Source of the DNA: Psychrobacillus sp. BL-248-WT-3
GTDB lineage: Bacteria > Bacillota > Bacilli > Bacillales_A > Planococcaceae
Direction: 5' to 3'
NCBI RefSeq assembly: GCF_012843435.1
Contig: NZ_JABAFC010000005.1
Location: 1-64,000 of the forward strand
Length of the DNA stretch: 64,000 bases
The notes beneath the pieces are model-generated. The model was not told the origin of the DNA, searched no databases, and saw only the letters and a list, made by a program, of their open reading frames with translations. Numbering within the stretch: position 1 is the stretch's first letter; the number at the start of each line of letters is the position of its first letter. The translations under genes were made by a program, and so were the position numbers. Shown here one piece after another: positions 24,731 to 33,700 of this stretch.

Positions 24731-27700
24731 ATGAAAATTAGTGGTTTCTCTATAAAAAGACCTGTATTTACTACTGTAATTATGTTTTTAGTAGTTATAT
24801 TAGGAGCTGTTTCTTTTTTAAAAATTCCAATCACATTGATCCCAGAGTTAAATCCTCCAATCGGCGTTGTTGTAACTAACTATCCCGGTGCTGGGCCAAT
24901 AGAGGTAGATGAAAAAATAACCAAACCATTAGAAACTTCTTTAAGTACCTTACCTGGTATTAAGTCAATCAGTAGTACATCTCAAGAAAGCGCTAATTTT
25001 ATTTTATTAGAATTTGATTGGTCTACCGATATGGATGATGCCCAATTGGACATTATGCAACGAATAGATTTAGTGCCCGTACCTACTGGAGCAGATAAGC
25101 CAAGATTTTTAAAATTTGATCCTGCACAGTTTCCAGTCATTCAGTTATCACTAAGAGCTGCTGATGAAGGACAAGATATTCGATTGATAGCAAAAGAACT
25201 AGAGAAGGAATTAATCAGCACAGAGGGTGTAGCAAGTGTTAATATATCGGGTTCACTTGTCGAAGAAGTGCAGATATTATTAGATCAAAACAAATTAATT
25301 CAAAATGGACTAACTCAAAGTGATATTGTCCAGCTAATTCAAGCGAATAATATTTCTCTTCCTGGAGATCCAATAGAAACAGAGGAAAAGATGTCCTTAA
25401 CTACTCGAATTATGAGCTCATTAACCTCTGTTGAAGAAATACAAAATTTGGTTATTACTGTTAACCCAATTGATGGTTCGCAAATAACTATTTCCGATGT
25501 GGCAACAGTTCAGTTAGCAGAACAAGAGACAGATAGTGAAACAAGAGCCAATGAAGAGCCGGCTGTTCTCTTGTCTGTGCTCCAAGAATCAAGTGCAAAT
25601 ACTGCACAAGTATCTACCGCCTTTCAAGAGGCATTGGACAAGCAACTTGAGAAAGAGGAATATAAGGGAGTTACAGCGGATATTCTTTTTGATCAAGGGG
25701 ATTACGTCAAACTGGCCATCAACAATATTGGAACCACGTTAGTAACAGGTGGTTTATTGGCAATGGTAGTTTTGTTCGTGTTCTTAAAAGGCATTAGAAG
25801 TCCAATTATTATTGGTGTTGCAATTCCATATTCCGTTATTGTGACATTTTTACTGATGTACTTTGCTGGTTTTTCTTTAAACATAATGACGCTCGGAGCA
25901 CTTGCATTGGGAATTGGGATGCTAGTTGATAATTCTATTGTTGTTATCGAGAATATCGAAAGGCATCTCGGTTTAGGAAAAGACCCTAAAGCTGCAGCTT
26001 TAACAGGCACAAAAGAAGTAAGTGGAGCAATTACAGCCTCTACTTTAACGACTATAGCAGTATTTATACCTGTAATTTTCCTTTCAGGACTTATTGGCCA
26101 GATATTTACCGAATTTGCATTAACTATTTCGTTTAGTCTTATTGCTTCACTTTTTGTTGCACTCACTGTCATACCTATGATGGCTAGTAGAATGTTAAAA
26201 AAACCAAAAGGAGATTTAGAAGCTAGAAGACGGAGATCGAAGGCTTACAACAATTTGGAGAAGTCGATTAAGTGGTCTTTAGGTCACCGAGCTTTAGTTC
26301 TGTCTCTGACCTTAGCTTTACTAATTATTTCTGTATTTGGTATTTTCCGTGTAGGTACTGAATTTTTACCTCCTACGGATGAAGGCTTTGCTTCTATTAG
26401 TGTAAGGCTACCAAATGGTTCATCGTTTACATCTACAAATGAAGTAGTAGACGAGATAGAGAATATATTGCAAGAACAGAAGGATGTAGATGTCTATGTA
26501 AGCTTTGTAGGTGGAAGTCAAGAGGGCATGTCTCGAGGCACTTCTAGATCTAACATCGCAGAAATCTCTGTGAAACTAAAACCGCTTGATGAACGAAGTC
26601 AATCTACATTTGAATTTGTAGATAAAGTACAGCCTAAAATAGCACAAGCAATAGGAGAAAGAGCAGAGATAAACTTTAATGTTCAAACAGCATCTGGCTC
26701 CTCACCTAATGTGGTGTCTTTCAATATTTCCTCCGCTGATAAGGATATATTAAACCAAGCCGTTGCTGATTTGCAGGCTGATTTAGAAAAAATAAAAGGC
26801 GTAACTAAGGTCAACAATGACATTATTTCTACCGTAGAGGAAGTACAAATGATTGTTAAGCGAGATGCAGCAACAGAACTAGGTCTCGCTCCTGCTCAAA
26901 TAGCTCAAATGGTTAACAATGTAACGAGAGGCGTGTTAGCTTCCCAAATAATCTCGGAAGACAATGAAGTTTACGGAGTTTACGTTAAATATAACGAATC
27001 AGACCGGGAAAATATTGAAACCTTAAAGCAACTAAAACTACGTACTCCATCAGGTCTTTTTGTAAACCTTGAGGATGTTGCAAGTATAGAGGTTGCTGAG
27101 GGACCAGTAGCTATACGAAGCTTAAACCAGGCTAGCGCGGTTGCATTTTCTGTTAAGTATGAGTCAGAAAATACACTAGGAGACATGTCCGAACAAATTG
27201 ATCAAGTAATAGAGAAGCAAAACTTTAGTGATAAAGTGCAAGTCAATTTTGGTGGCGACAGAGAGTTGATGGATAATGCCAAAAATGATATGATTTTGGC
27301 TGTTTTATTGGCGGTTGTCTTAGTGTTTATCGTAATGGCAGCTCAGTTTGAATCTTATAAATATCCGTTTGTAATCATGTTTACTGTACCGTTAATCGTG
27401 ATAGGAATTGGGATTGTCTTATTCATTACAAATACTCCTATTAGCGTTTCCGCTGTCATAGGGATACTAATACTTGTTGGAATTGTTGTGAATAATGGAA
27501 TTGTATTAGTAGATTACATTAACCAGCGTAAAGCAGATGGCTATTCATCCTTCGAGGCAATTACGACTTCCGTTCGAGATAGAGTACGTCCGATCCTAAT
27601 GACAGCTCTAACGACAATATTAGGTTTAATTCCACTGGCCCTTGGAATTGGAGAGGGAACAGAAATAAATCAACCAATGGCTTTAACTGTAATTGGTGGT

Positions 27701-27790
27701 TTAGTTGCTTCGACTTTACTAACATTATTTGTAGTGCCAATCATCTATAGTTTAGTGGACAAAGAGACAAGAAAAATAAAATCATCTTAA
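24731..27790 (+). CDS. RND family efflux transporter (SwrC/AcrB-like)
   Basis: A 1019-aa RND pump of the hydrophobe/amphiphile efflux family, similar in kind to B. subtilis SwrC (surfactin resistance). Features in order: first TM helix after ISGFSIKRPVFTT, a large extracytoplasmic loop with NYPGAGPIEVDEKITKPLE, TM2-6 (about 335-470) with the proton-relay motif ALALGIGMLVDNSIVVIEN (the Asp of LVDNS), a second large loop, and TM8-12 at the C-terminus (GIVVNNGIVLVDYINQ). Length fits the single-polypeptide Gram-positive members. No adaptor (MFP) or outer-membrane partner and no regulator gene is adjacent. Substrates might be lipids, surfactants or drugs. AAAGGTGG precedes ATG 24731. Confidence 0.92.
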   Translation: MKISGFSIKRPVFTTVIMFLVVILGAVSFLKIPITLIPELNPPIGVVVTNYPGAGPIEVDEKITKPLETSLSTLPGIKSISSTSQESANFILLEFDWSTDMDDAQLDIMQRIDLVPVPTGADKPRFLKFDPAQFPVIQLSLRAADEGQDIRLIAKELEKELISTEGVASVNISGSLVEEVQILLDQNKLIQNGLTQSDIVQLIQANNISLPGDPIETEEKMSLTTRIMSSLTSVEEIQNLVITVNPIDGSQITISDVATVQLAEQETDSETRANEEPAVLLSVLQESSANTAQVSTAFQEALDKQLEKEEYKGVTADILFDQGDYVKLAINNIGTTLVTGGLLAMVVLFVFLKGIRSPIIIGVAIPYSVIVTFLLMYFAGFSLNIMTLGALALGIGMLVDNSIVVIENIERHLGLGKDPKAAALTGTKEVSGAITASTLTTIAVFIPVIFLSGLIGQIFTEFALTISFSLIASLFVALTVIPMMASRMLKKPKGDLEARRRRSKAYNNLEKSIKWSLGHRALVLSLTLALLIISVFGIFRVGTEFLPPTDEGFASISVRLPNGSSFTSTNEVVDEIENILQEQKDVDVYVSFVGGSQEGMSRGTSRSNIAEISVKLKPLDERSQSTFEFVDKVQPKIAQAIGERAEINFNVQTASGSSPNVVSFNISSADKDILNQAVADLQADLEKIKGVTKVNNDIISTVEEVQMIVKRDAATELGLAPAQIAQMVNNVTRGVLASQIISEDNEVYGVYVKYNESDRENIETLKQLKLRTPSGLFVNLEDVASIEVAEGPVAIRSLNQASAVAFSVKYESENTLGDMSEQIDQVIEKQNFSDKVQVNFGGDRELMDNAKNDMILAVLLAVVLVFIVMAAQFESYKYPFVIMFTVPLIVIGIGIVLFITNTPISVSAVIGILILVGIVVNNGIVLVDYINQRKADGYSSFEAITTSVRDRVRPILMTALTTILGLIPLALGIGEGTEINQPMALTVIGGLVASTLLTLFVVPIIYSLVDKETRKIKSS

Positions 27791-27796
27791 ATAAGA

Positions 27797-27837
27797 AAAG
27801 CTCCGAAAATTTACGTACTGTAAAATTTCGGAGCTTT
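27797..27837 (+). terminator. Terminator of the RND pump gene
   Basis: An 18-bp stem with one mismatch (27797-27814 with 27820-27837), followed by a T-rich tail. Confidence 0.8.
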
Positions 27838-27970
27838 ATTTTTGTATACATTGGTTTGGTTTAAGACACTAGACCAAATAGAATATCGTGTAACACCTTT
27901 TCCGATTAAAGTTTATGTATGCGCATTTAGAGGTCTTTAGTATAATCAAAAAAAGGGGATGATTACCAAT

Positions 27971-29059
27971 ATGTCTAATGCATTGATTACAGGATTTCCA
28001 GGGTTTTTGTCGAAAAATATCATAAAGGAACTACGTCATCAAAATCGATATTCCGCTATTTATGTTCTAGTTCTTCCTAACCTAGTACAAAAAGCTGAAC
28101 AGGTAATAAGTGAAATTTACGAGGACGGAATAACTAACCAATCGATTATTGTGGTGAAAGGGGATATTACACTATCAAATGCAGGGCTTGATAATGAAAC
28201 AATTAACAACTTAAAGCAAGAAATAAATGATGTATGGCATTTAGCAGCTATTTATGACTTAGCTGTTCCAAAGGAAATTGCCTGGAAGGTTAATGTGGAA
28301 GGAACTAAATTATTTAATGAGTTAGTTCTTAAACTTCCAAATATAAAAAGGTATATGTATTTTAGCACGGCTTATGTGGCGGGGAAAAGAGAAGGTAAGC
28401 TACTGGAGACGGAACTTATTAAACCCCCTGGATTTAAAAATCATTATGAGGAAACAAAATACGAGGCGGAGGTACTTGTAAACAACTTAAAAAGCCAACT
28501 GCCACTTACCATTATTAGACCAGGGATTGTAAGGGGACATTCCATCACAGGAGAAACGATTAAGTTTGATGGGCCATACTTTTTTATAAACATGATTAAC
28601 AGACTGAAACGATTACCTATAATACCTTATCTCGGTAAGTCCACGTCTTTTATTAATGTAGTACCATCTGATTACATAACAAAAGCCTCCATATATTGCT
28701 GTTTTGATGAAGAAGCAGAAGGGAAGACTATTCATTTAACCGATCCAAAGCCTTATCCAGTTGAAGAGGTATATAGAGCTTTTGTTAGAGAAGTTACAGG
28801 GAAATATCCTAAGGGGAGAATACCATTAGCATTAGCAAAGGTATCTGTTAGCTTATTACCTATAAGAAAGTTCCTGCAGGTGGAAAAAGAAACATTAGAT
28901 TATCTCACTTGGAATTCTTCTTTTGATACAACAAATGCTGAAAAAATTCTGCGTAAAGGGGAGATAAATTGTCCTGATTTTATAGAGTCGATACCTTCCA
29001 TGGTTCGTTTTTACAACAAACACAAAGACGATCCAACCTATCATATATCCATTAAATAA
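27971..29059 (+). CDS. SDR family NAD(P)-binding protein, fatty acyl reductase/thioester reductase-like
   Basis: A 362-aa extended short-chain dehydrogenase. The Rossmann motif TGFPGFLS is at about residues 7-14 (TGxxGxxG-like, final Gly replaced by Ser). VWHLAAIYDL is the family's NNxA-region motif, and the catalytic YxxxK is HYEETKYEAE. The spacing and the HLAA...STAYVAG...YEETKYEAE...IIRPGIV order match the male-sterility/thioester-reductase (NAD_binding_4) subgroup, which often reduces acyl-CoA or acyl-thioesters. The substrate here is unknown. I favour ATG 27971 since ATG 27959 directly abuts the GGGG site, but this is not certain. It stands alone. Confidence 0.8.
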   Translation: MSNALITGFPGFLSKNIIKELRHQNRYSAIYVLVLPNLVQKAEQVISEIYEDGITNQSIIVVKGDITLSNAGLDNETINNLKQEINDVWHLAAIYDLAVPKEIAWKVNVEGTKLFNELVLKLPNIKRYMYFSTAYVAGKREGKLLETELIKPPGFKNHYEETKYEAEVLVNNLKSQLPLTIIRPGIVRGHSITGETIKFDGPYFFINMINRLKRLPIIPYLGKSTSFINVVPSDYITKASIYCCFDEEAEGKTIHLTDPKPYPVEEVYRAFVREVTGKYPKGRIPLALAKVSVSLLPIRKFLQVEKETLDYLTWNSSFDTTNAEKILRKGEINCPDFIESIPSMVRFYNKHKDDPTYHISIK

Positions 29060-29065
29060 TTATGC

Positions 29066-29094
29066 TTTACTAATTACTTAAATGTTGTTATTAT
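29066..29094 (+). promoter_or_regulatory. Candidate sigma-A promoter ahead of the manganese riboswitch
   Basis: TTTACT (29066-29071), a 17-bp spacer and TATTAT (29089-29094). The predicted transcript start, near 29101, lies just before the riboswitch aptamer. Confidence 0.55.
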
Positions 29095-29109
29095 AGACAT
29101 ATAAATAAA

Positions 29110-29212
29110 TAGACTCTTGACGTTCGTCAAAGGGGAGTAGCTATAGGGAAACCTATTTCATAGTCGTCATTACATGGCTTTTGCCATCGGTTATGATAGC
29201 ACATTAATTTTT
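29110..29212 (+). promoter_or_regulatory. yybP-ykoY manganese riboswitch
   Basis: The leader of the TerC gene contains the two hallmark conserved segments of the yybP-ykoY aptamer: CAAAGGGGAGTAGCT (29128-29142) and the distal ACATGGCTTTTGCCATCGG, each in a stem. Closing pairing is offered by GTTCGTCAAAG on the left and TTATGATAGC on the right. This class senses Mn2+ and commonly controls manganese exporters. The expression platform is the following hairpin (29225-29256) with a T-tract. Exact ends are approximate. Confidence 0.9.
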
Positions 29213-29224
29213 AATTTGCTTAGC

Positions 29225-29256
29225 AAGACCTTTGCCTTTTTTTAGGCAGGGGTCTT
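29225..29256 (+). terminator. Riboswitch-controlled terminator in the terC leader
   Basis: A 13-bp stem with two G-U pairs (29225-29237 with 29244-29256) and a T-tract, sited between aptamer and start codon. In an ON switch, Mn2+ binding would prevent its formation. Confidence 0.75.
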
Positions 29257-29284
29257 TTTATATTTCAAAGGAGGATATATTTTT

Positions 29285-30055
29285 ATGGATTATGGAATTT
29301 TGTTAGAGTATGGATGGGTTTTACTTGTCCTAGTAGGACTGGAAGGCTTGCTAGCTGCTGATAACGCAGTAGTAATGGCAGTAATGGTTAAGCACTTACC
29401 GAAGGCCCAACAAAAAAAGGCTCTGTTTTACGGTCTATTAGGAGCTTTTGTTTTTAGATTTGCAGCTTTATTTATGATTACGTTTTTAGTTAACATTTGG
29501 CAAGTGCAGGCACTAGGTGCTGCTTATCTGTTATTTATCTCGATTAAACATATTTACGATCAACGTAAAAAACCAGGTCCGCATATTGAAACGGATGGCT
29601 TAGAAGAAAATGCAAAAGGTTCAGGATTCTGGATGACTGTATTAAAAGTTGAATTAGCTGATATCGCGTTTGCAATCGACTCTATGTTAGCAGCAGTTGC
29701 AATTGCAGTAACGTTGCCATATTGGGGAGACTTTGAAATTGGTGGAATTAACGGTGGACAGTTTGCAGTAATGTTCATTGGTGGAGTTATTGGGCTAGTT
29801 ATTATGCGTTTTGCTGCTCATAAATTTGTTCAATTACTTGAAAAATATCCTTCATTAGAAACAGCAGCATTTTTAATAGTAGGCTGGGTAGGGGTTAAGT
29901 TAACTGTATTAACACTATCTCATCCAAGCGTAGCTATACTTGATGAGCATTTCCCACATTCAACTGGATGGAAATTGACTTTCTGGGTTGTTTTACTAGT
30001 AATCGCTATTGGTGGGTATTTACTTGGTGTAGCCAAAAACAAAAAGACTGCTTAA
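29285..30055 (+). CDS. TerC family integral membrane protein, probable Mn2+ exporter
   Basis: A 256-aa TerC-family protein with about seven to eight membrane helices. The family's acidic intramembrane motifs are present: GLEGLLAADNAVVMAVM (about 17-34) and VELADIAFAIDSMLAAVA (about 123-140), each with Glu/Asp that bind metal. Members YceF and YkoY in B. subtilis export manganese, with a role in metalating exoenzymes. The Mn2+ riboswitch immediately upstream strongly supports this role. GGAGG precedes ATG 29285. Monocistronic. Confidence 0.9.
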   Translation: MDYGILLEYGWVLLVLVGLEGLLAADNAVVMAVMVKHLPKAQQKKALFYGLLGAFVFRFAALFMITFLVNIWQVQALGAAYLLFISIKHIYDQRKKPGPHIETDGLEENAKGSGFWMTVLKVELADIAFAIDSMLAAVAIAVTLPYWGDFEIGGINGGQFAVMFIGGVIGLVIMRFAAHKFVQLLEKYPSLETAAFLIVGWVGVKLTVLTLSHPSVAILDEHFPHSTGWKLTFWVVLLVIAIGGYLLGVAKNKKTA

Positions 30056-30181
30056 TTTTAGTAAATGTATAATGATTTAGTTAAAAGTATGAAAAGATAG
30101 TATGGTTACTGCTATCTTTTTATACTTTTTTTTTTTACAATGATTTAATAGGCTCTCTTTAACTTGAAAGGAACATATTAA

Positions 30182-31534
30182 ATGAAAAACTATACATTTA
30201 AAGCGAAATATAAAATGACACCGGCTCAAATAATTGTTTCTTATTATTTTATTGCCATTGCTATTTCAGTTATTCTACTTCGCTTACCGGGAGTTCATAG
30301 GCCAGGTGTGAAAGTAGACTTTATTGATAGCTTGTTTACAGCAGTTAGCGCCGTTAGTGTAACAGGGCTAACAACTATAAGCATTGTAGATACATATACT
30401 ATTTTTGGATATATCATGCTTATTCTAATTCTCCAGCTTGGAGGAATTGGAATAATGTCTTTAGGAACATTTATTTGGCTTGTGGTTGGAAGAAGAATTG
30501 GTTTAAGGGAAAGGCAGTTAATCATGGTTGACCACAACCAGTCTAAAATGTCGGGTGCTGTAATGCTTATAAAGGAAATTATTAAAATTCTCTTATTCAT
30601 TCAATTGCTTGGTTCAATAATACTGACAGTTTATTTTACGCAATACTACGATACGTTTAAACAAGCATTGTTACATGGAGTGTTTACTTCAGTTTCTGCT
30701 ACTACTAATGCCGGTTTTGATATAACAGGTGAATCCTTAGTTCCTTATCATCATGATTACTTTGTTCTAATCATCACGAGTATAATGATTGTATTTGGTG
30801 CAATTGGCTTTCCTGTTTTAATTGAGGTAAAAGAATTTCTTTCCAATAAAAATAAAAATTTTAGATTTTCATTATTTACGAAGCTCACTACTTTAACTTA
30901 TGGGGCCCTATTAATTATAGGAACAGTGATGATTTTTTTACTTGAATTATTTAATACTCTTAAGGATCTACCTTGGCATGAGAAATTCTTCACTGCTTTT
31001 TTTCATTCAGTATCAACTCGGTCTGCAGGGCTAACTACTGTGGACATCAATATGTTTAACGAAGGAACTAATCTTTTTATGAGTGCACTCATGTTTATTG
31101 GCGCTTCTCCTAGCTCAGTAGGAGGAGGAATACGGACAACTACTTTTGCACTTGCAATCTTGTTTCTAATAAACTTTTCTAGAGGCAAAGAAAATATACA
31201 AATATTTAATCGTGAAATTCATCTACTCGATATTTATAGGGCCTTTGCAGTATTTGTTTTAGCTATCCTGATGGTCTTTGCTGCAACAATTATATTATCG
31301 GTTTCGGAACCGGGTGTTCCAGTAGCATCCCTACTATTTGAAATAACCTCTGCGTTTGGTACATGTGGTATGTCGCTTGGGGTGACAGAGAACCTATCTT
31401 CCTTCGGAAAGCTAGTCATCATGCTCCTCATGTTTATAGGAAGAGTTGGTTTAATATCCTTCCTATTTACACTAGGAGGTAAGCGAAAAATTACCAAATA
31501 CCATTATCCAAAGGAACGTGTAATTATTGGGTAA
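30182..31534 (+). CDS. ktrB: Potassium uptake protein KtrB/TrkH family
   Basis: A 450-aa K+ channel-like membrane subunit with the fourfold M1-P-M2 repeat. The P-loop Gly residues appear in SVTGLTT (about 57), SATTNAGFD (about 178), STRSAGLTT (about 282) and FGTCGMSLG (about 398), which form the selectivity filter. It should dimerise and associate with a cytosolic RCK ring (KtrA/KtrC type), which binds nucleotides and often c-di-AMP. No ktrA/ktrC gene is in the window, as is usual for the unlinked KtrCD type, so ktrD is an equally valid name. GAAAGGAAC precedes ATG 30182. Confidence 0.9.
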   Translation: MKNYTFKAKYKMTPAQIIVSYYFIAIAISVILLRLPGVHRPGVKVDFIDSLFTAVSAVSVTGLTTISIVDTYTIFGYIMLILILQLGGIGIMSLGTFIWLVVGRRIGLRERQLIMVDHNQSKMSGAVMLIKEIIKILLFIQLLGSIILTVYFTQYYDTFKQALLHGVFTSVSATTNAGFDITGESLVPYHHDYFVLIITSIMIVFGAIGFPVLIEVKEFLSNKNKNFRFSLFTKLTTLTYGALLIIGTVMIFLLELFNTLKDLPWHEKFFTAFFHSVSTRSAGLTTVDINMFNEGTNLFMSALMFIGASPSSVGGGIRTTTFALAILFLINFSRGKENIQIFNREIHLLDIYRAFAVFVLAILMVFAATIILSVSEPGVPVASLLFEITSAFGTCGMSLGVTENLSSFGKLVIMLLMFIGRVGLISFLFTLGGKRKITKYHYPKERVIIG

Positions 31535-31662
31535 TTAAAACTGCTTTTGAATAACTGCTAATCATTCTTACACAACACGGTGACTAAGCTTGTGGAAAGA
31601 GATAACCGATCAAGTAACCCTCTTGTAAAACAAAGTAGAAACAAAAGCTATGAGGAAACAAT

Positions 31663-31706
31663 AGAAGCCCCAGAATTTACCGAATGGTAAAATTTCTGGG
31701 GCTTCT
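31663..31706. terminator. Terminator-like hairpin between ktrB and the radical SAM gene
   Basis: A long GC-containing stem (31663-31681 with 31686-31706, one bulge) between convergent genes. Neither flank has a strong T-run, so termination is likely but not certain. Confidence 0.5.
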
Positions 31707-31765
31707 GAAATTATAAAGTGGGCTAATCAGCCTTCTACTAATTTCTGGGATGAAATTTGGTATTA

Positions 31766-33526
31766 TTAATTCGTTACTATTATATTTTCTTTTGGTTGCA
31801 AAAAGAAGAATTGTGGAGCTTCTCCGTTTTGGAATGCAGTCAGTAAGAACCCATTATCTTCTTTGATGATTCCTTGCTTAAACATATCCACATTAACAGT
31901 AATCGGTGTGATAAATGTCTGCTTGTACAATTCTCGTTCTGACAAATTTAAGTGTGAAAAGTCTACTCCAGCAATCGAGGGATCCTCTATTAGTAGCTTA
32001 TAGATTGCAGACTGAGTTTCTTTGTTTAAATCATTATTCCACCAAGGCTTCCTTGGTTGGAATTTTTGTTTTGATAAATAATCTAGTTTCATAACAGACT
32101 TAATAGTTGCTAAAGGAATATTTTCTAATTGTTCTAGGAAAGCAAAAAGACGAGTATATAGGTCCTCTAGCTGATGACCAATTCTAGACCAATTTCTTTC
32201 TTCCCAATAGGTACCGAATTGTTGGAAAAAGTCGAAAGGTGTTTCAAATATATGCTCAAATAGAAATTCTAATGTTTGGTCCATTCTATGTGCATTCCAA
32301 TACTTTTCAAGAACGTCTTCCACTTGCTTAATACGTAAAATATCATGAAAGCTTAATACATTATTAGAGAAAATTTCATATGGCGCCTGGTCTACATACA
32401 CATAACCATACTTTTTTGCTTCGACTCGTAATCCTGTACCTCTTAAAAGCTTCAAAAAGCCTAGTTGTAACTCTTCGGGACGCATTTCAAAAACTTCATT
32501 GAAAGTATTTCGGAAGGAATGATAATCCTCTTCTGGTAGCCCCGCGATTAAATCTAAATGCTGATCGATTTTTCCACCGCTTTTAACCATAGTAACTGTC
32601 CTTTTCAACTTTTCAAAGTTCTGTCTGCGTTTAACTAACTCATTCGTCAAATCGTTGGTAGATTGAACACCAATTTCGAAACGGAAAAGACCAGCTGGAG
32701 CATTTTCATTTAAAAATTGAATAACTTCTGGTCGCATAATATCAGCTGTTATTTCAAATTGAAAAACAACTCCTGGTAAATGTTCGTCGATTAGGAATTG
32801 AAACATTTCCATTGCATAACTTCTACTAATATTGAATGTACGATCGACGAATTTTATCGTTTTTGCACCATTTTGCATTAAGAATCGGATATCCTCTTTA
32901 ACTTTTTCTCGATTAAAATATCGAACACCAACTTCAATAGAAGAGAGGCAGAATTGACAAGAAAAAGGACACCCTCTACTAGTCTCGACGTAGACAATAC
33001 GTTTAGAAAGATTGGGTAAATCTTCTTCAAAACGATATGGAGAAGGAGATTCACGTAAATCTAATTTTGGAGGTAGCGGATTTAGAATAAATTTGTCGTT
33101 TTGTACATATGCTAGTCCAGGTACTTCTTTTAACTCTTTCTTTTTGGAAAGGAAGTCTAATGTTTCCTTGAAAGTCTGTTCACCTTCACCAACTACGATA
33201 TAGTCAATTTCTGTCACATTACGGAGCCAAACATTCGTGTCATAGGAAACTTCGGGACCGCCTAAAATAATAGTTATGGAAGGATCTACTGTTTTTAACA
33301 TCTTGATTACTTTAATTGTTTCTTCAATGTTCCAAATGTAACAGCTAAAACCTACTACATTCGGTTTTTTTTGGTACAAATCAGCTACTATATTAAAAGT
33401 TGGATCTTTTATAGTATATTCAACAATAAGGGGGGAATAGTCAGGTGCTGCTGCAGCCTTTAAACAGCGCAATGCCAAATTCGTATGGATAAACTTTGCA
33501 TTTAATGTGGTTAATATAATATTCAT
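31766..33526 (-). CDS. B12-binding domain radical SAM protein (DUF4080 type)
   Basis: A 586-aa protein. The N-terminal ~140 residues form a cobalamin-binding-like domain (GFSCYIWNIEET, ILGGPEVSYD, VVGEGEQTF), though without the canonical DxHxxG His ligand. The radical SAM core carries CPFSCQFC (Cys about 186, 190, 193) for the [4Fe-4S] cluster, followed by KFVDRTFN and QFEITADIM. The C-terminal ~180 residues fit the DUF4080 extension. The family is widespread in Firmicutes and its reaction is unknown; radical methylation or RNA/lipid modification would be guesses. ATG 33526. It stands alone, facing away from the kinase gene. Confidence 0.88.
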   Translation of the reverse strand: MNIILTTLNAKFIHTNLALRCLKAAAAPDYSPLIVEYTIKDPTFNIVADLYQKKPNVVGFSCYIWNIEETIKVIKMLKTVDPSITIILGGPEVSYDTNVWLRNVTEIDYIVVGEGEQTFKETLDFLSKKKELKEVPGLAYVQNDKFILNPLPPKLDLRESPSPYRFEEDLPNLSKRIVYVETSRGCPFSCQFCLSSIEVGVRYFNREKVKEDIRFLMQNGAKTIKFVDRTFNISRSYAMEMFQFLIDEHLPGVVFQFEITADIMRPEVIQFLNENAPAGLFRFEIGVQSTNDLTNELVKRRQNFEKLKRTVTMVKSGGKIDQHLDLIAGLPEEDYHSFRNTFNEVFEMRPEELQLGFLKLLRGTGLRVEAKKYGYVYVDQAPYEIFSNNVLSFHDILRIKQVEDVLEKYWNAHRMDQTLEFLFEHIFETPFDFFQQFGTYWEERNWSRIGHQLEDLYTRLFAFLEQLENIPLATIKSVMKLDYLSKQKFQPRKPWWNNDLNKETQSAIYKLLIEDPSIAGVDFSHLNLSERELYKQTFITPITVNVDMFKQGIIKEDNGFLLTAFQNGEAPQFFFLQPKENIIVTN

Positions 33527-33700
33527 TTTCTTAACTCCTTTAGTTTTGCATAACTATTGTAACAGTGAATATTCATGTCGACAATATGGTCAAAAATAAC
33601 CATATCCAGAATAATAAAAGTGTGGAATAATCAGAATTAATCAATAATTTAAAAATTTGAATTGTTTATTCTCAGATTCTTATGAGAGGTTGGGTGCAAA

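Noticed and set aside
25702-26172. Long minus-strand frame inside the RND pump gene
   Set aside because: An antisense shadow of a well-supported gene.
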